Assembly: GCA_916048095.2 (NCBI GenBank) | Contig: OU696581.1 | Coordinates: forward strand, 7,224,266-7,288,265 | Reading direction: 5' to 3' | Length of the DNA: 64,000 nt | Source of the DNA: Sacculina carcini | Lineage: Eukaryota > Arthropoda > Thecostraca > Sacculinidae | Shown here: piece after piece, positions 23,424 through 35,376 of the stretch | Layout: each line of letters starts with the position of its first letter | Numbering within the stretch: position 1 is the first letter of the stretch | The notes under the pieces: model-generated | What the model was told of the DNA's origin: nothing | Databases searched by the model: none | Seen by the model: only the letters and a program-made list of their open reading frames with translations | Translations under genes and position numbers: made by a program

Positions 23424-26179
23424 GCATTAAAACCCGCCCGTTGTGCGGAAGAATTCATAAAAATATTGCAAATTAAAAATAAATAAGGCAAACTCATAAA
23501 AACCTTAATCAATTAAAAAGTCTAAATTTCATTATTTTTAATTTACATTTTGACAAAATATTTTCACTCAACCCGCCTCATATTTAAACCCGCCCGACGT
23601 GAGGAAAAATTCAGAACTCGAACACCATCCGTTCTGGTTCTTGAAGTCAAATCCATTAGTTTTGTATATGAATTCATTCTACACGGTGAAATTGAACGTT
23701 TTATTGCTGCCCGCGGGACATTTTTATTTCATAAAAATGAGCCATCGCTTCGTTTGCGTTTGAAGCCCCTGATCATTGAACCAGCGAACCATGAACCAGC
23801 GCAATTATGTCACCTCATATTCAAGCATACATACACAGACAGACAGATAATTTCTTCTTTATGTATATATATAGCATTAAAACCGCATTAAAACCCGCCC
23901 GTTGTGCGGAAGAATTCATAAAAATATTGCAAATTAAAAATAAATAAGGCAAACTCATAAAAACCTTAATCAATTAAAAAGTCTAAATTTCATTATTTTT
24001 AATTTACATTTTGACAAAATATTTTCACTCAACCCGCCTCATATTTAAACCCGCCCGACGTGAGGAAAAATTCAGAACTCGAACACCATCCGTTCTGGTT
24101 CTTGAAGTCAAATCCATTAGTTTTGTATATGAATTCATTCTACACGGTGAAATTGAACGTTTTATTGCTGCCCGCGGGACATTTTTATTTCATAAAAATG
24201 AGCCATCGCTTCGTTTGCGTTTGAAGCCCCTGATCATTGAACCAGCGAACCATGAACCAGCGCAATTATGTCACCTCATATTCAAGCATACATACACAGA
24301 CAGACAGATAATTTCTTCTTTGTGTATATATATAGCATTAAAACCGCATTAAAACCCGCCCGTTGTGCGGAAGAATTCATAAAAATATTGCAAATTAAAA
24401 ATAAATAAGGCAAACTCATAAAAACCTTAATCAATTAAAAAGTCTAAATTTCATTATTTTTAATTTACATTTTGACAAAATATTTTCACTCAACCCGCCT
24501 CATATTTAAACCCGCCCGACGTGAGGAAAAATTCAGAACTCGAACACCATCCGTTCTGGTTCTTGAAGTCAAATCCATTAGTTTTGTATATGAATTCATT
24601 CTACACGGTGAAATTGAACGTTTTATTGCTGCCCGCGGGACATTTTTATTTCATAAAAATGAGCCATCGCTTCGTTTGCGTTTGAAGCCCCTGATCATTG
24701 AACCAGCGAACCATGAACCAGCGCAATTATGTCACCTCATATTCAAGCATACATACACAGACAGACAGATAATTTCTTCTTTATGTATATATATATAGCA
24801 TTAAAACCGCATTAAAACCCGCCCGTTGTGCGGAAGAATTCATAAAAATATTGCAAATTAAAAATAAATAAGGCAAACTCATAAAAACCTTAATCAATTA
24901 AAAAGTCTAAATTTCATTATTTTTAATTTACATTTTGACAAAATATTTTCACTCAACCCGCCTCATATTTAAACCCGCCCGACGTGAGGAAAAATTCAGA
25001 ACTCGAACACCATCCGTTCTGGTTCTTGAAGTCAAATCCATTAGTTTTGTATATGAATTCATTCTACACGGTGAAATTGAACGTTTTATTGCTGCCCGCG
25101 GGACATTTTTATTTCATAAAAATGAGCCATCGCTTCGTTTGCGTTTGAAGCCCCTGATCATTGAACCAGCGAACCATGAACCAGCGCAATTATGTCACCT
25201 CATATTCAAGCATACATACACAGACAGACAGATAATTTCTTCTTTATGTATATATATAGCATTAAAACCGCATTAAAACCCGCCCGTTGTGCGGAAGAAT
25301 TCATAAAAATATTGCAAATTAAAAATGAATAAGGCAAACTCATAAAAACCTTAATCAATTAAAAAGTCTAAATTTCATTATTTTTAATTTACATTTTGAC
25401 AAAATATTTTCACTCAACCCGCCTCATATTTAAACCCGCCCGACGTGAGGAAAAATTCAGAACTCGAACACCATCCGTTCTGGTTCTTGAAGTCAAATCC
25501 ATTAGTTTTGTATATGAATTCATTCTACACGGTGAAATTGAACGTTTTATTGCTGCCCGCGGGACATTTTTATTTCATAAAAATGAGCCATCGCTTCGTT
25601 TGCGTTTGAAGCCCCTGATCATTGAACCAGCGAACCATGAACCAGCGCAATTATGTCACCTCATATTCAAGCATACATACACAGACAGACAGATAATTTC
25701 TTCTTTATGTATATATATAGCATTAAAACCGCATTAAAACCCGCCCGTTGTGCGGAACAATTCATAAAAATATTGCAAATTAAAAATAAATAAGGCAAAC
25801 TCATGAAGACCTTAATCAATTAAAAAGTCTAAATTTCATTATTTTTAATTTTATTTTGACAAAATATTTTCACTCAACCCGCCTCATATTTAAACCCGCC
25901 CGACGTGAGGAAAAATTCAGAACTCGAACACCATCCGTTCTGGTTCTTGAAGTCAAATCCATTAGTTTTGTATATGAATTCATTCTATACGGTGAAATTG
26001 AACGTTTTATTGCTGCCCGCGGGACATTTTTATTTCATAAAAATGAGCCATCGCTTCGTTTGCGTTTGAAGCCCCTGATAATTGAACCAGCGAACCATGA
26101 GCCAGCGCAATTATGTCACCTCATATTCAAGCATACATACACAGACAGACAGATAATTTCTTCTTTATGTATATATATA
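23424..26179. repeat. Tandem array of six ~461-bp units
   Basis: Unit starts (GCATTAAAACCCGCCCG) fall at 23424, 23885, 24346, 24809, 25270 and 25731, giving periods of 461, 461, 463, 461, 461 and 449. Units 1-5 are almost base-identical. Unit 6 matches the first module of large unit 1 better (CGGAACAATT, ATTGAACC/ATAATTG changes) and is continuous with large unit 2. Each junction carries the short repeat GCATTAAAACC twice. Every unit keeps the same 108-121-codon open frame starting MTKYFHSTRLIFKPARR, but identity extends equally through non-coding bases, so no selection on protein is shown. Confidence 0.92.
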
Positions 26180-29100
26180 GCATTAAAACCCGCCCGTTGT
26201 GCGGAGCAATTCATAACATGAAATTCATATTCAATTCATAAAAAATATGGAAAAATAAAAATGAAATAGGGTACACTCATAAAAATATTAATCAATTGAA
26301 AATTATAAGTTTAATTATTTTTATTTCGACACAATATTTCCCCTCAGTCCGCCTGAGTCATTTTTAAACCTGCCCGTCGTGCTGAATAATTCAGAACTCG
26401 AACACGATCCGTTCTGCATCTTGAAGTCAAATCCATTGGTTTTGTGTATGGATTAATTCTACAGGGTAAATTGAACGTTCTATTGTCTATAGTTGCTGCC
26501 CGCGGAACATTTTTATTTTAAAAAAAAAACCTTTTTTTAAATGAACCATTTGAAAAAATGATCTAAAAACACTTTTTTAAACCCACCCGTCGTGCGGAAC
26601 AATTCATACAATAAAATTCATATCAAATCCATAAAATATAATGAATACAAATTGAAAAGCAAAAAATGTAACCTATAAATATCTTAACCAATAGAAAAGT
26701 CTAAATGTGAATATTTTTGTTCTTATTTTGACAAATATTATCCCTCAACCCGCCTGATATATAAATCTGCCCGTCGTGTGGTATAATTCAGAACACAAAC
26801 ACGAAACAAACAATGAAAGATGATGAAATCTTTTCATCAGACTGTTTCCAAACTATATTTATTACTTAACATCATTCCCCAATATCATTTGCTTAAGTAC
26901 TATTTCACTTTTACCGCTATAATATTTATTGTTAAAATTTATATATTTTCCGCTATCATTAAAACCCAATATAACCTGAGTCAAACCTACCCAACCCAAC
27001 CCAACCATTCAATCTTGACCGCTCTCAGCCTAGTCTGAGGTGATTTAACTTATTAGTTTGTGATCACAAAATATACTGATGCGATCATAATTTGTAATCA
27101 GAAGACTGAGATGATCTACCCCAGGGGTCCCAAACACGCGGCCCACCAATACTTTTCTCTCAACCCGCCAATATAGTATCGGGACCAAACTGTAAGGTAG
27201 CTAAATTCACATTTGTTGCATAATGCGATATAATTTTACACCATTATCATATTATCTCATAATTCCCGGTTAATGCTTCCACTAATGCATCATATTCATA
27301 CAGTTGTTATTTTTTGGATTACACCGATAATACAGCCCTTGATATTACAGCCGATATTATATTATGCAATCTATATTCTGCTACGTATTATTCCTAATAC
27401 ATATATCATCAAATCGCAAAATATATTTAAAGGTTCACATCATTCTCCAAAATCATTTGCTTAAGAGCTATTCTACTTTTATCGCTAGAATATTTACTGC
27501 TAGCAAAATATCATATACCTCGCTATCATTTAAACCCACTCTTTATAGATACATTTAATTCGCCCGTCGTGCGGAACAGTTCATAAAATATAATTAATAT
27601 TCAATTCATAAAAAAATTAGTGCAAATTGAAAAAGAAAAACAAACCCACAGGAAAGTTATAGCTAATATAAAAGTCTAAATGTGAAATTTATGTTTCAAT
27701 TTAGAAAACATGTTTTTCCACAACACTATCAAAACAATGCAATCTTCTGTCATCTCTATAATTCCAGGTTAATGCTTCCGCTAAAACAGCATAAGTTGGC
27801 ATTACATGATATTGCAGCCCATATCCTTATGCAACTTATGCTTATGCAACTTGAAATTAAACCAATTAAATTACACAGTTAAATTCAGTAGTTTACTTTG
27901 CTCCCAATAGCATTTTACCCGCCCGTCGTGCGGAACGTTATTGAGGACAATAAAGCCTTTATATTCAGTAGAGTGTAGCATTAATTAAACTGTACGCAAT
28001 AAACCACACCATCCATGCTTGGAGATAATATGATGAATTCTTAATTGTGATTGGGCTTCAGTGAAATTTAATCGGTGTATATTCCTGTGAAATCGCAAGT
28101 GCGCATAATAGCTGTCAAATTGGCAACATGATAATTTGACTTTACACCGCCGTAACTTCCTTCAGATACACTTTGTAAAATTACAAATTATACCGTATTG
28201 TAGAAAACAAGATTTCTAGCACGATGGTATAATTTATTTTTATGTTTAACAAATAGTTACTGAGAAATAGTAGAAAAATTAATTAATTTTATTCGGCCGG
28301 TGTTCAAGTGAAATTTTGGATGTATTTGAGAATTTTGCCAATTTTACACGTTTTTTGTATCATTTGTGGGTATAAATTATAGCTTATCTTGTAGAACACA
28401 AAATTATCTACACAGTAGTATATTCCTGTGTAATCGCAAGTGCGTAAATTATGATTGGACTTCAGTGAAATTAAATCAGTGTATATTCATGTGTAATCGC
28501 AAGTGCGCATAATAGCTGTCAAATTGGCAACATGACAATTTGACTTTACACCGCCGTAACTTCCTTCAGATACACTTTGGAAAATTAAAAATTATACCGT
28601 ATTGTAGAAAACAAAATTTCTAGCACGATGGTATAATTAATTTTAATGTATGACAAACAGTTCCTGAGAAATGGGTATAAAAATGAATAAATTGTAGTCA
28701 CCCGGTGTTCAAGTGTAATTTTGGATGTATTTGAGAATTTTGCCAATTTTACACGTTTTTTGTATCATTTGTGGGTATAAATTACACCTTTTCTTGTAGA
28801 ACACAAAATTCTCTACACAGTAGTATATTCCTGTGTAATCGCAAGTGCGCATAATAGCTGTCAAATTGGCAATATGTCCTTTTGACTTTACACCGCCGTC
28901 ACTTCCTTCAGATACACTTTGGAAAATTAAGAATTATACCGCATTTTAAAAAATACAATTTCCAGCACGATGATATAATTTATTTTAATGTGTGACAAAT
29001 AGTTCCTGAGAAATAGGTAGAAAAATGAATTAATTTAGGCGCCCGGTGATCAAGTGTAATTTTGGATGTATTTGACAATTTTGCCAATTTTACACATTTT

Positions 29101-29808
29101 TTGTATCATTTGTGGGTATAAATTATAACTTTTCTTGTAGAACACAAAATTATCTACACAATAGTATAATTTTTATAGCTGTACCATTGCTGGTTTATGA
29201 GGAATAGATAGGGGAATATTTACCAAAACATTCACGGTTTCCAGTGCTAATTTTGCATTTTTGACTTTGTCATTTTGACTTCACACCGCCGTAACTTTTT
29301 TTCAATACACTTTGGAAAATTAAAAATTATACCGTGTTGTAGCAAACAAAATTCCCAGCATGATGGTATTATTTATTTAGTTGTGTGATAATTAGTTTTT
29401 GATACATAGAGAAAAAAGTATAGAAAATCGGACGCGTGGAGTATAAATATAATTTTGAATATAGATTGAAATTTTGTCATGTTTACATCTTTTATGTTCT
29501 ATTTTTGGATATGAATTATAACCTATCTTGTAGAACAGAAAATTTTCTACACAGTGGTATAATCTGTTTGGCTGTACCATTTCTGGTTTATGAGGAGTAG
29601 ATGGCAGAGCATTGACCACAATTTTCGCATTTTTCAGGGTTCATTTTGTCTTTTCACCGATATAACTTTTTTTGATTTCATTTTTGAAATTTAAAATTTA
29701 ATCTAAAGTGTAGACAAGAAAATTTCCAACGTGATGGTATAAATTGTTAGCGGGTAGGCTGAGTGGTGGCCGAATAATAGCTGATAGAAAATGGACCAAG
29801 GAGGGTCG

Positions 29809-29845
<37 letters not shown>

Positions 29846-29870
29846 ACACACAGAGGATCTCTTTTATATA
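25731..29870. repeat. Satellite-like block, large unit 2 (about 4.1 kb)
   Basis: A near-duplicate of 19469-23411. It has the same order of CCCGCCCGTCGTGCGG modules, the same CCCAACCCAACCCAACC patch near 26990, and the same terminal CACAGAGGATCTCTTTTATATATATA. It has one more CACCGCCGTAACTT ladder copy (five against four) and lacks part of the segment around 21480-21660. It shares its first 449 bp with the tandem array. Confidence 0.85.
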
Positions 29871-30264
29871 TATAGATATATATATATATATATATATACA
29901 TAATATGTGTGTATATATGTATATATATAATAAATAAACAATAATTATATAGTATATGAATAAATAGAATGGGAAAGCAGCGAGATCCCTGGTCGCCATG
30001 ACACCACGGCGCGCACAAAGCAAACGACCCCCAATCCAACCGTCGGAGAGGCGCCACGCAACCCAACGACGACAAAGACCACCCAAAAGAGCGCCACATC
30101 CACCATCGGCGCGAAGAAGCCCCACCGCCACCGGCCGGGCACGGCGGCCCCGCGCGACACCCGCCGCCCACAGGACAGCACCGACAGCTCCGACCCACCA
30201 GCCTCCCAGTCCCCTGCAAAGCTCACAAGACCGACTCCCGCCACAACAGCACCGCAGCCACGGA
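29870..30264. other. AT microsatellite then GC-rich island of unknown origin
   Basis: A (TA)n-rich tract to about 29935 is followed by a GC-rich stretch (about 29975-30264), open on both strands. Its + reading is Pro/Arg/Ala-rich with no domain. GC-rich sequence resumes at 36432 beyond the hAT-like element, so this is one older sequence split by that insertion. A fragment of some retroelement gag or a GC-rich repeat are both possible. Confidence 0.4.
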
Positions 30265-30810
30265 TAGTGATGCAAAAAAAACATTTTTTTGCTTGCGTTT
30301 TTTTGCAAAAAAACATGTTTTTTATAGTTTTTTTGTGTTTATTCTTTGTTTTTTAGAATTAGCCCCAATTGTCATCGGATGTTGGATTTTAGTACATAGA
30401 AACGAGTTTAATTGACGTTTTGTACATCTTTACGTGTCTTATTTCAAAGATAATTTGATAATAGTAAAAAAACACAAATATTTATCAATAAATACCTCAG
30501 GAGACTGTTTGAAAGTGCATCCGGATCCGGTGGTTTATGTTTTTTCATTGAGAAAACCCATGTTTTTAAGATGGTTTTAATGATGTGGATATTTGAAATA
30601 ATTTGTCAGCAGAGCAAAACAAATTCATTGAGTTATCATGTGTTTTTTTTAAAAGAAACCATGTTTTTATGAAAAAAACAATGATGTTTTTCAAATTGGT
30701 TTTAAATTTGTTTTATTCAGTACTGTACAGATTCTGTACAGATTCAGATACAGATTTCTGTACAGATTCAGAAATTGTTGACAGCAGAACAAGACAATTT
30801 AATTGGTTGG

Positions 30811-30997
30811 TGTTGTGGTGTTTATATAATGGTTAAATGTTCTTGATGTGCAGTGAACGTGGCGCGCGAGAGAGGGCGACGCGGGGAGTTTTCTTTGGGG
30901 ACGGTTTTCCTTTCTTCATGCTCTTGAATATTTATCGTTGTTGGTCGCTTCCAATATAATCAGCATTTGGATTTAGTGTGATGTCTCAACCAGAACA
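30811..30997 (+). repeat. 5' LTR (187 bp)
   Basis: TG...CA ends; contains TTTATATAATGG (TATA-like) about 10 bp from the start. The gag ATG at 30981 lies inside this LTR. Confidence 0.93.
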
Positions 30998-31817
30998 TGG
31001 CGCAGTCGGTAGTGGAACCACCGAAAACCCTTTTTTTTTGGCTCAATCGCAATCACAGGGGTGGGCGGGAAAAGTTAACCCACCACCAAAACTGAACCTT
31101 TCAGTGGATAAAAGTGGATTCTCATTGTGGAAATCGCGGTACGATGATTACGTTCTTTTATCAGGTCTTTTACATGCTGATAAATTCATTCAAATGGCGG
31201 TACTCAGATCAATGATGAGCGATGAAACATTGCGCGTAGTGCACAACTTGGATTTGTCTGATGCCGATTCAGTGCAGCCTGGAAAGGTACTGAAAGCTCT
31301 GGAAGCTTATGCACAGGGTCAGATTAATGAAGTGGTGGAGCGCCGCAATTTCAATATGCGATCGCAGATGCAAGGGGAACTGTTCGATGATTTTCTCGTT
31401 TCTTTACGTGACTTCAGCTCGTCTTGCAATTTCTGTGATTCGTGCAGGGACAGTTTGATCCGCGACCGAATTGTCATTGGCTTGAGAGACCATGCAGTCA
31501 TCAAGCGTCTCTGCTCAGAGAAGAAACTCACTTTGGACAAGGCCGTCGAGATATGTCGAATTCACGAGGCCGCTGAGAGAGACACCACTGTCATTGTCGG
31601 TAAGGCACACGATAGTGATGCCGCAGTTTGCGCTGCCGGCAAGAAATATCAGCCGAGTGATAAACCGTCAAAATGTCAGAAATGTGGACGCGCACACAGG
31701 GGGCGCTGTCCTACAGATGGCAAGACATGTCACATTTGTAAAAAGTTTGGTCACTTTGCCTCAATGTGCCGATCGCGGAAAATGAAAAAACCGCGGACGC
31801 TAGTCACGCAGCCGTAG
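30981..31817 (+). CDS. Gag polyprotein (LTR element 30811-35376)
   Basis: A 278-aa Gag, the RNA-packaging structural protein. The middle is a helical capsid-like region. The C-terminus has a standard zinc knuckle, CHICKKFGHFASMC (CX2CX4HX4C), preceded by an irregular one (CQKCGRAHRGRC). The ATG falls 17 bp before the end of the LTR and the frame reads straight through the primer-binding site, so the element has essentially no untranslated leader. The next ORF (protease) overlaps in the -1 frame from about 31766, compatible with -1 ribosomal frameshifting. Confidence 0.88.
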   Translation: MSQPEHGAVGSGTTENPFFLAQSQSQGWAGKVNPPPKLNLSVDKSGFSLWKSRYDDYVLLSGLLHADKFIQMAVLRSMMSDETLRVVHNLDLSDADSVQPGKVLKALEAYAQGQINEVVERRNFNMRSQMQGELFDDFLVSLRDFSSSCNFCDSCRDSLIRDRIVIGLRDHAVIKRLCSEKKLTLDKAVEICRIHEAAERDTTVIVGKAHDSDAAVCAAGKKYQPSDKPSKCQKCGRAHRGRCPTDGKTCHICKKFGHFASMCRSRKMKKPRTLVTQP

Positions 31818-32977
31818 TAGCCACTATGTCGGACAAGCGCGCACCGCGTATCAATGTGTGGGTAGAGCAGGATGGTCAAGGCTCTCACGTTATGGCACTC
31901 GCGGATAGTGGGGCTGACATTACTGTTGGTGGAGTCGACTTTCTGCACCAGGTGGGTGGTCATATCGACAACCTCTTGCCGCCGTCAGTGATGCCGCGAG
32001 CAGCCGATGGACACTCCATGAAATCCCACGGTATGCTGTCAATCAGAGTCAAGCTCGGTGAAGCTGTAGTTGATACACAGGCTCACATTCTGAAAGGCGC
32101 ATCTGGTCTTCTTCTATCGTGGGACGTGGCTCGATCGTTGATGGTTCTACCTCCAGCGTATCCCGCTCAATTGTTGAGAGTCGAGGAAAACAAGTGCAGA
32201 AGCCCTTCGACCACATCAGAGGTCGCCGCCGGCAATCGTGCGCAGCCCTTAGTACGCAATGCAGAATTCGGTGCTCACGTCAATGCCCTGTCGGCGTCAC
32301 CAGACAACGCTAGTCTCTCAATAATGGTCGAGTTCTCCGACGTCTTCGACGGAGTGGTAAAGGTGCTCCCTGGCGAAGATTACCAGATCCACCTGCGGGA
32401 GGGCGCTGAGCCTTTCTCCATGAAAGCGCCCCGCAGAGTGCCGTTCTCATTGCGAGAACCTCTTCGAGCGGAACTCGACAAATTGGTCGACAACGGTATT
32501 ATATGCCCAGTCGCTGAGCCCACTGATTGGTGTGCCCCAATAGTGGTGACCAAGAAACGATCCGGAGAAGGCATTCGTTTGTGCGTGGACTTATCACGTC
32601 TCAACAAATCTGTTCGTAGAGAGTTATACCAGAGTGGCACACCCATGGAATGTGTATCATCCATTGAAGCTACTAACGCGAGGTGGTTTGCTGTATTTGA
32701 CTGCCTAAAGGGATATCATCAGTGTCCACTAGCGCCTAGCAGCCAACCACTGACAACCTTCATAACCCCCTTTGGACGCTTCATGATTCGCAGAGCCCCG
32801 TATGGCGTGTGCTCGATCTCAGAACACTACGAACGGCGCATGACCCAATGCTTTGATGGCTTACAGGGCATTCAGCGTCTGGTAGATGACGTGTGGTGTA
32901 CGGAAGCAACCCTTCTGAACTTGCAGAAAGAACCCGTGCCTTGCTACAACGCTGCCGTGAGAACCAGGTCTCACTAA
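31766..32977 (+). pseudogene. Pol N-terminal part: protease and reverse transcriptase (frame broken)
   Basis: The retropepsin motif ALADSGADITVGG is near the start. RT follows, with RLCVDLSRLNK, FAVFDCLKGYHQCPL and the catalytic LVDD variant at about 32880. Just past LVDD the frame shifts and the ORF ends at 32977. Homologous RT sequence resumes in another frame, which also has an in-frame TAA near 33014. It is -1 relative to gag. Confidence 0.88.
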
Positions 32978-33078
32978 ACCGCAACAAGGTGCAATACATG
33001 CAGGAATCCGTCTAATTCGCTGGTTTCATCCTGTCTGCAGACGGATACCGCCCCGATCCATCGCTAACAAATGCGATC

Positions 33079-33876
33079 GTGAAATTCAGCACACCGCAGA
33101 ATTTGTCAGAACTGCGCGGATTCTTCGGACTGGCGAACCAGATTGCCAGCTTCAGTGATCGTGTATCGAGGGCTCTCATGCCGCTACGTCCACTCCTCAG
33201 TCAGAAGAACGAATTCCTCTGGGAAGTCCAGCACACTGCAGCGTTTGAGCAGGCAAAGTCTGCCTTGTCCACACCCGGCACGTTGGCGTTTTTTGATGCT
33301 ACCAGACCGACGAGGCTCTATACGGACGCCAGCAGGTTGAATGGCGTTGGTTTCCTGCTTCAGCAGCAGCAATCTGACGAATCATGGAGACTCGTGCAAG
33401 CTGGATCCAGATTTCTCACCGATGCCGAGTCGCGATATGCTGCGATCGAAATCGAACTCACTGCGGTGGCGTGGGCATTCAAAAAGTGCCGGCTGTTTCT
33501 TTACGGTATGAAAATGTTCGATGTATTTGTCGACCACCGTCCTTTGGTTCCAATTCTCAATAACAAATTGTCATGTGACCTCGAAAATCCTCGTCTTCAG
33601 CGATTGAAGCTAAAAATTGACGAGCTCGGTCCTTTCTGTGCTCACTGGATAAAAGGCACAGAACACAGTGCTGCTGATGCCCTCTCGCGCAGTCCCGTCG
33701 ACCAGCCGGTGGAGGGGGATGATGTAGGCGAAGATGGAGGCGAGAACGTGCTTTCTATCGTCGTACAAGAAGCTGAATCAACAGGCGCTGACTTACACCT
33801 GCAAGACATACGGAAAGAAGCTGCGAGTGACGTCGAGTATCAGAAGCTGCGAGTGACGTCGAGTATCAGAAGCTGA
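33079..33876 (+). pseudogene. Pol middle: RT thumb/connection and RNase H
   Basis: Starts in the RT connection (ELRGFFGLANQI) and continues into RNase H with LYTDASRLNGVGFLL (catalytic Asp), AAIEIELTAVAWA (Glu) and FVDHRPL. It ends because of a tandem 26-bp duplication (33818-33843 and 33844-33869), which shifts the frame before the integrase. Confidence 0.9.
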
Positions 33877-33929
33877 AAGAGATAGTTCAGATAGGCTTCC
33901 CAGATCACAAACATGCTACGCCGACGGAG

Positions 33930-34688
33930 TTGCGGTCTTTCTGGAACGTGAGGGAACAGCTATCAGTTGATGACGGCCTGGTGGTCTACGGAAGACGCCT
34001 GGTGGTGCCTCGGGGGGCACGCAAAGTCATCCTTCAGCGACTACACGACGGTCACATGGGTCAAGAGAAGACGAAGCAGCGGGCTCGTGCCATCGTATAT
34101 TGGCCCGGCATGGACCTGGACATCGACAACATCGTGCGCAGCTGTCCGTCATGCCAGCGTCAGCTGCCGTCACACCAGCCGGAGACCATGATCAGCCGTC
34201 CAACTCCCGCTCGTCCTTACGAGGAGGTCTCTATGGATTTTCTGGAATACGGCGGACGCAAGTTTCTCGTGGTAGTTGACCATACTTCAAACTGGCAAAA
34301 TGTGATCAATCTCGGACAAGCAGCCAATACCGGTAAGCTGATCTCTGCTCCGAGGGACATCTTCTGCATGGCCGGTGTTCCGTGTAAAGTATGGACGGAT
34401 GGTGGACCTCAATTCACTGCGAGAGCTTTCCAGAGCTTCCTGAGGGACTGGGGCGTCGAACACCGTACTTCTTCTCCGCACTATCCGCAGAGCAATGGAC
34501 GAGCAGAGGCCGCAGTGAAAGCGACTAAGAAACTAATCAAATCATGCTGGGACTTTCCGTCCGGCAACCTCGATGCTGAAAAGTGGGCTCGTGGCATCCT
34601 CCAGCGCCGCAATACTCCTGGTCCCTGCGGTCGTTCGCCGGCCGAAGTGTTATACGGCCGACCAGTACGCTATGGTGCCAGCCCATAG
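33930..34688 (+). pseudogene. Integrase
   Basis: HHCC zinc-binding region (LHDGHMGQEKT...CPSCQ), then the DDE core with MDFLEYGGRKFLVVVD and TDGGPQFTA. The later catalytic Glu lies in the NGRAEAAVKATKK region. The frame is broken again near 34670. The reading continues in the frame of 34573-34850 and then in that of 34823-35119, which ends in an Arg-rich tail (RRRRRPRR) and TAA. Confidence 0.9.
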
Positions 34689-35119
34689 GCGTAACTTCGC
34701 TCCTGAATGGCAGAGGGCTGCCGACGTGACGGACGCGGCCGCCGGGTCGCGCCAAGAGAAGATCGAGCAGCACTACAATCAGCACGCAAAGGATCTGTGT
34801 GAGCTGCGTGTAGGCTCGCACGTTGCACTTCAGAATCCTGCTACGAAAGTGGGATCGCTATGGCGTCGTCGTCGAGGTCGCGCCTCATCGACGCTACTCT
34901 GTACGATTTCAGAGCGGACGGGTCTTAGTGCGCAACCGGCGGTTCCTTCGACGCAGGTTCGCGCTAGTCATGCCACCGCGTGGCGACCGCTCCGCACCAG
35001 AGACGAGCCGTCCTCAACAGTCGACCTCGTTGAACGACAACAGCGAGAGCAACCACGCCCTTCGGAGAACAGGCAGGCGACGGCGTAGACCTCGCCGACT
35101 AATCGAAGAGATGGAGTAA
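34689..35119 (+). pseudogene. Pol C-terminal part, split over two frames
   Basis: Contains AHRRNFAPEW and QHYNQHAKDLCELRVGSHV in one frame, then YSVRFQSGRVLVRNRRFLRR and an Arg-rich C-terminus in another, typical of the integrase C-terminal (SH3-like plus tail) region. Ends about 70 bp before the 3' LTR. Confidence 0.75.
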
Positions 35120-35189
35120 ATTTCTTCAGTGTAAGGTGTATGCGTGTGTTGTTGTGCCCATCTCATTGCGCTGGATGGGCAGGGGGGCA

Positions 35190-35376
35190 TGTTGTGGTGT
35201 TTATATAATGGTTAAATGTTCTTGATGTGCAGTGAACGTGGCGCGCGAGAGAGGGCGACGCGGGGAGTTTTCTTTGGGGACGGTTTTCCTTTCTTCATGC
35301 TCTTGAATATTTATCGTTGTTGGTCGCTTCCAATATAATCAGCATTTGGATTGAGTGTGATGTCTCAACCAGTACA
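35190..35376 (+). repeat. 3' LTR (187 bp)
   Basis: Nearly identical to the 5' LTR; differences seen are TTTAGTG/TTGAGTG and CAGAACA/CAGTACA. It also carries the ATG used by gag, now reading into flanking DNA. Confidence 0.93.

Noticed and set aside
23424..26179. CRISPR-like regular repeat array
   Set aside because: The period is 461 bp with no distinct spacers, in a clearly eukaryotic context; it is tandem satellite-type amplification.
29698..30308. Minus-strand ORFs of up to 201 aa over a GC-rich island
   Set aside because: They mix GC-rich low-complexity sequence with (TA)n and (CA)n translations; no domain, and the frame crosses the hAT-like terminus.
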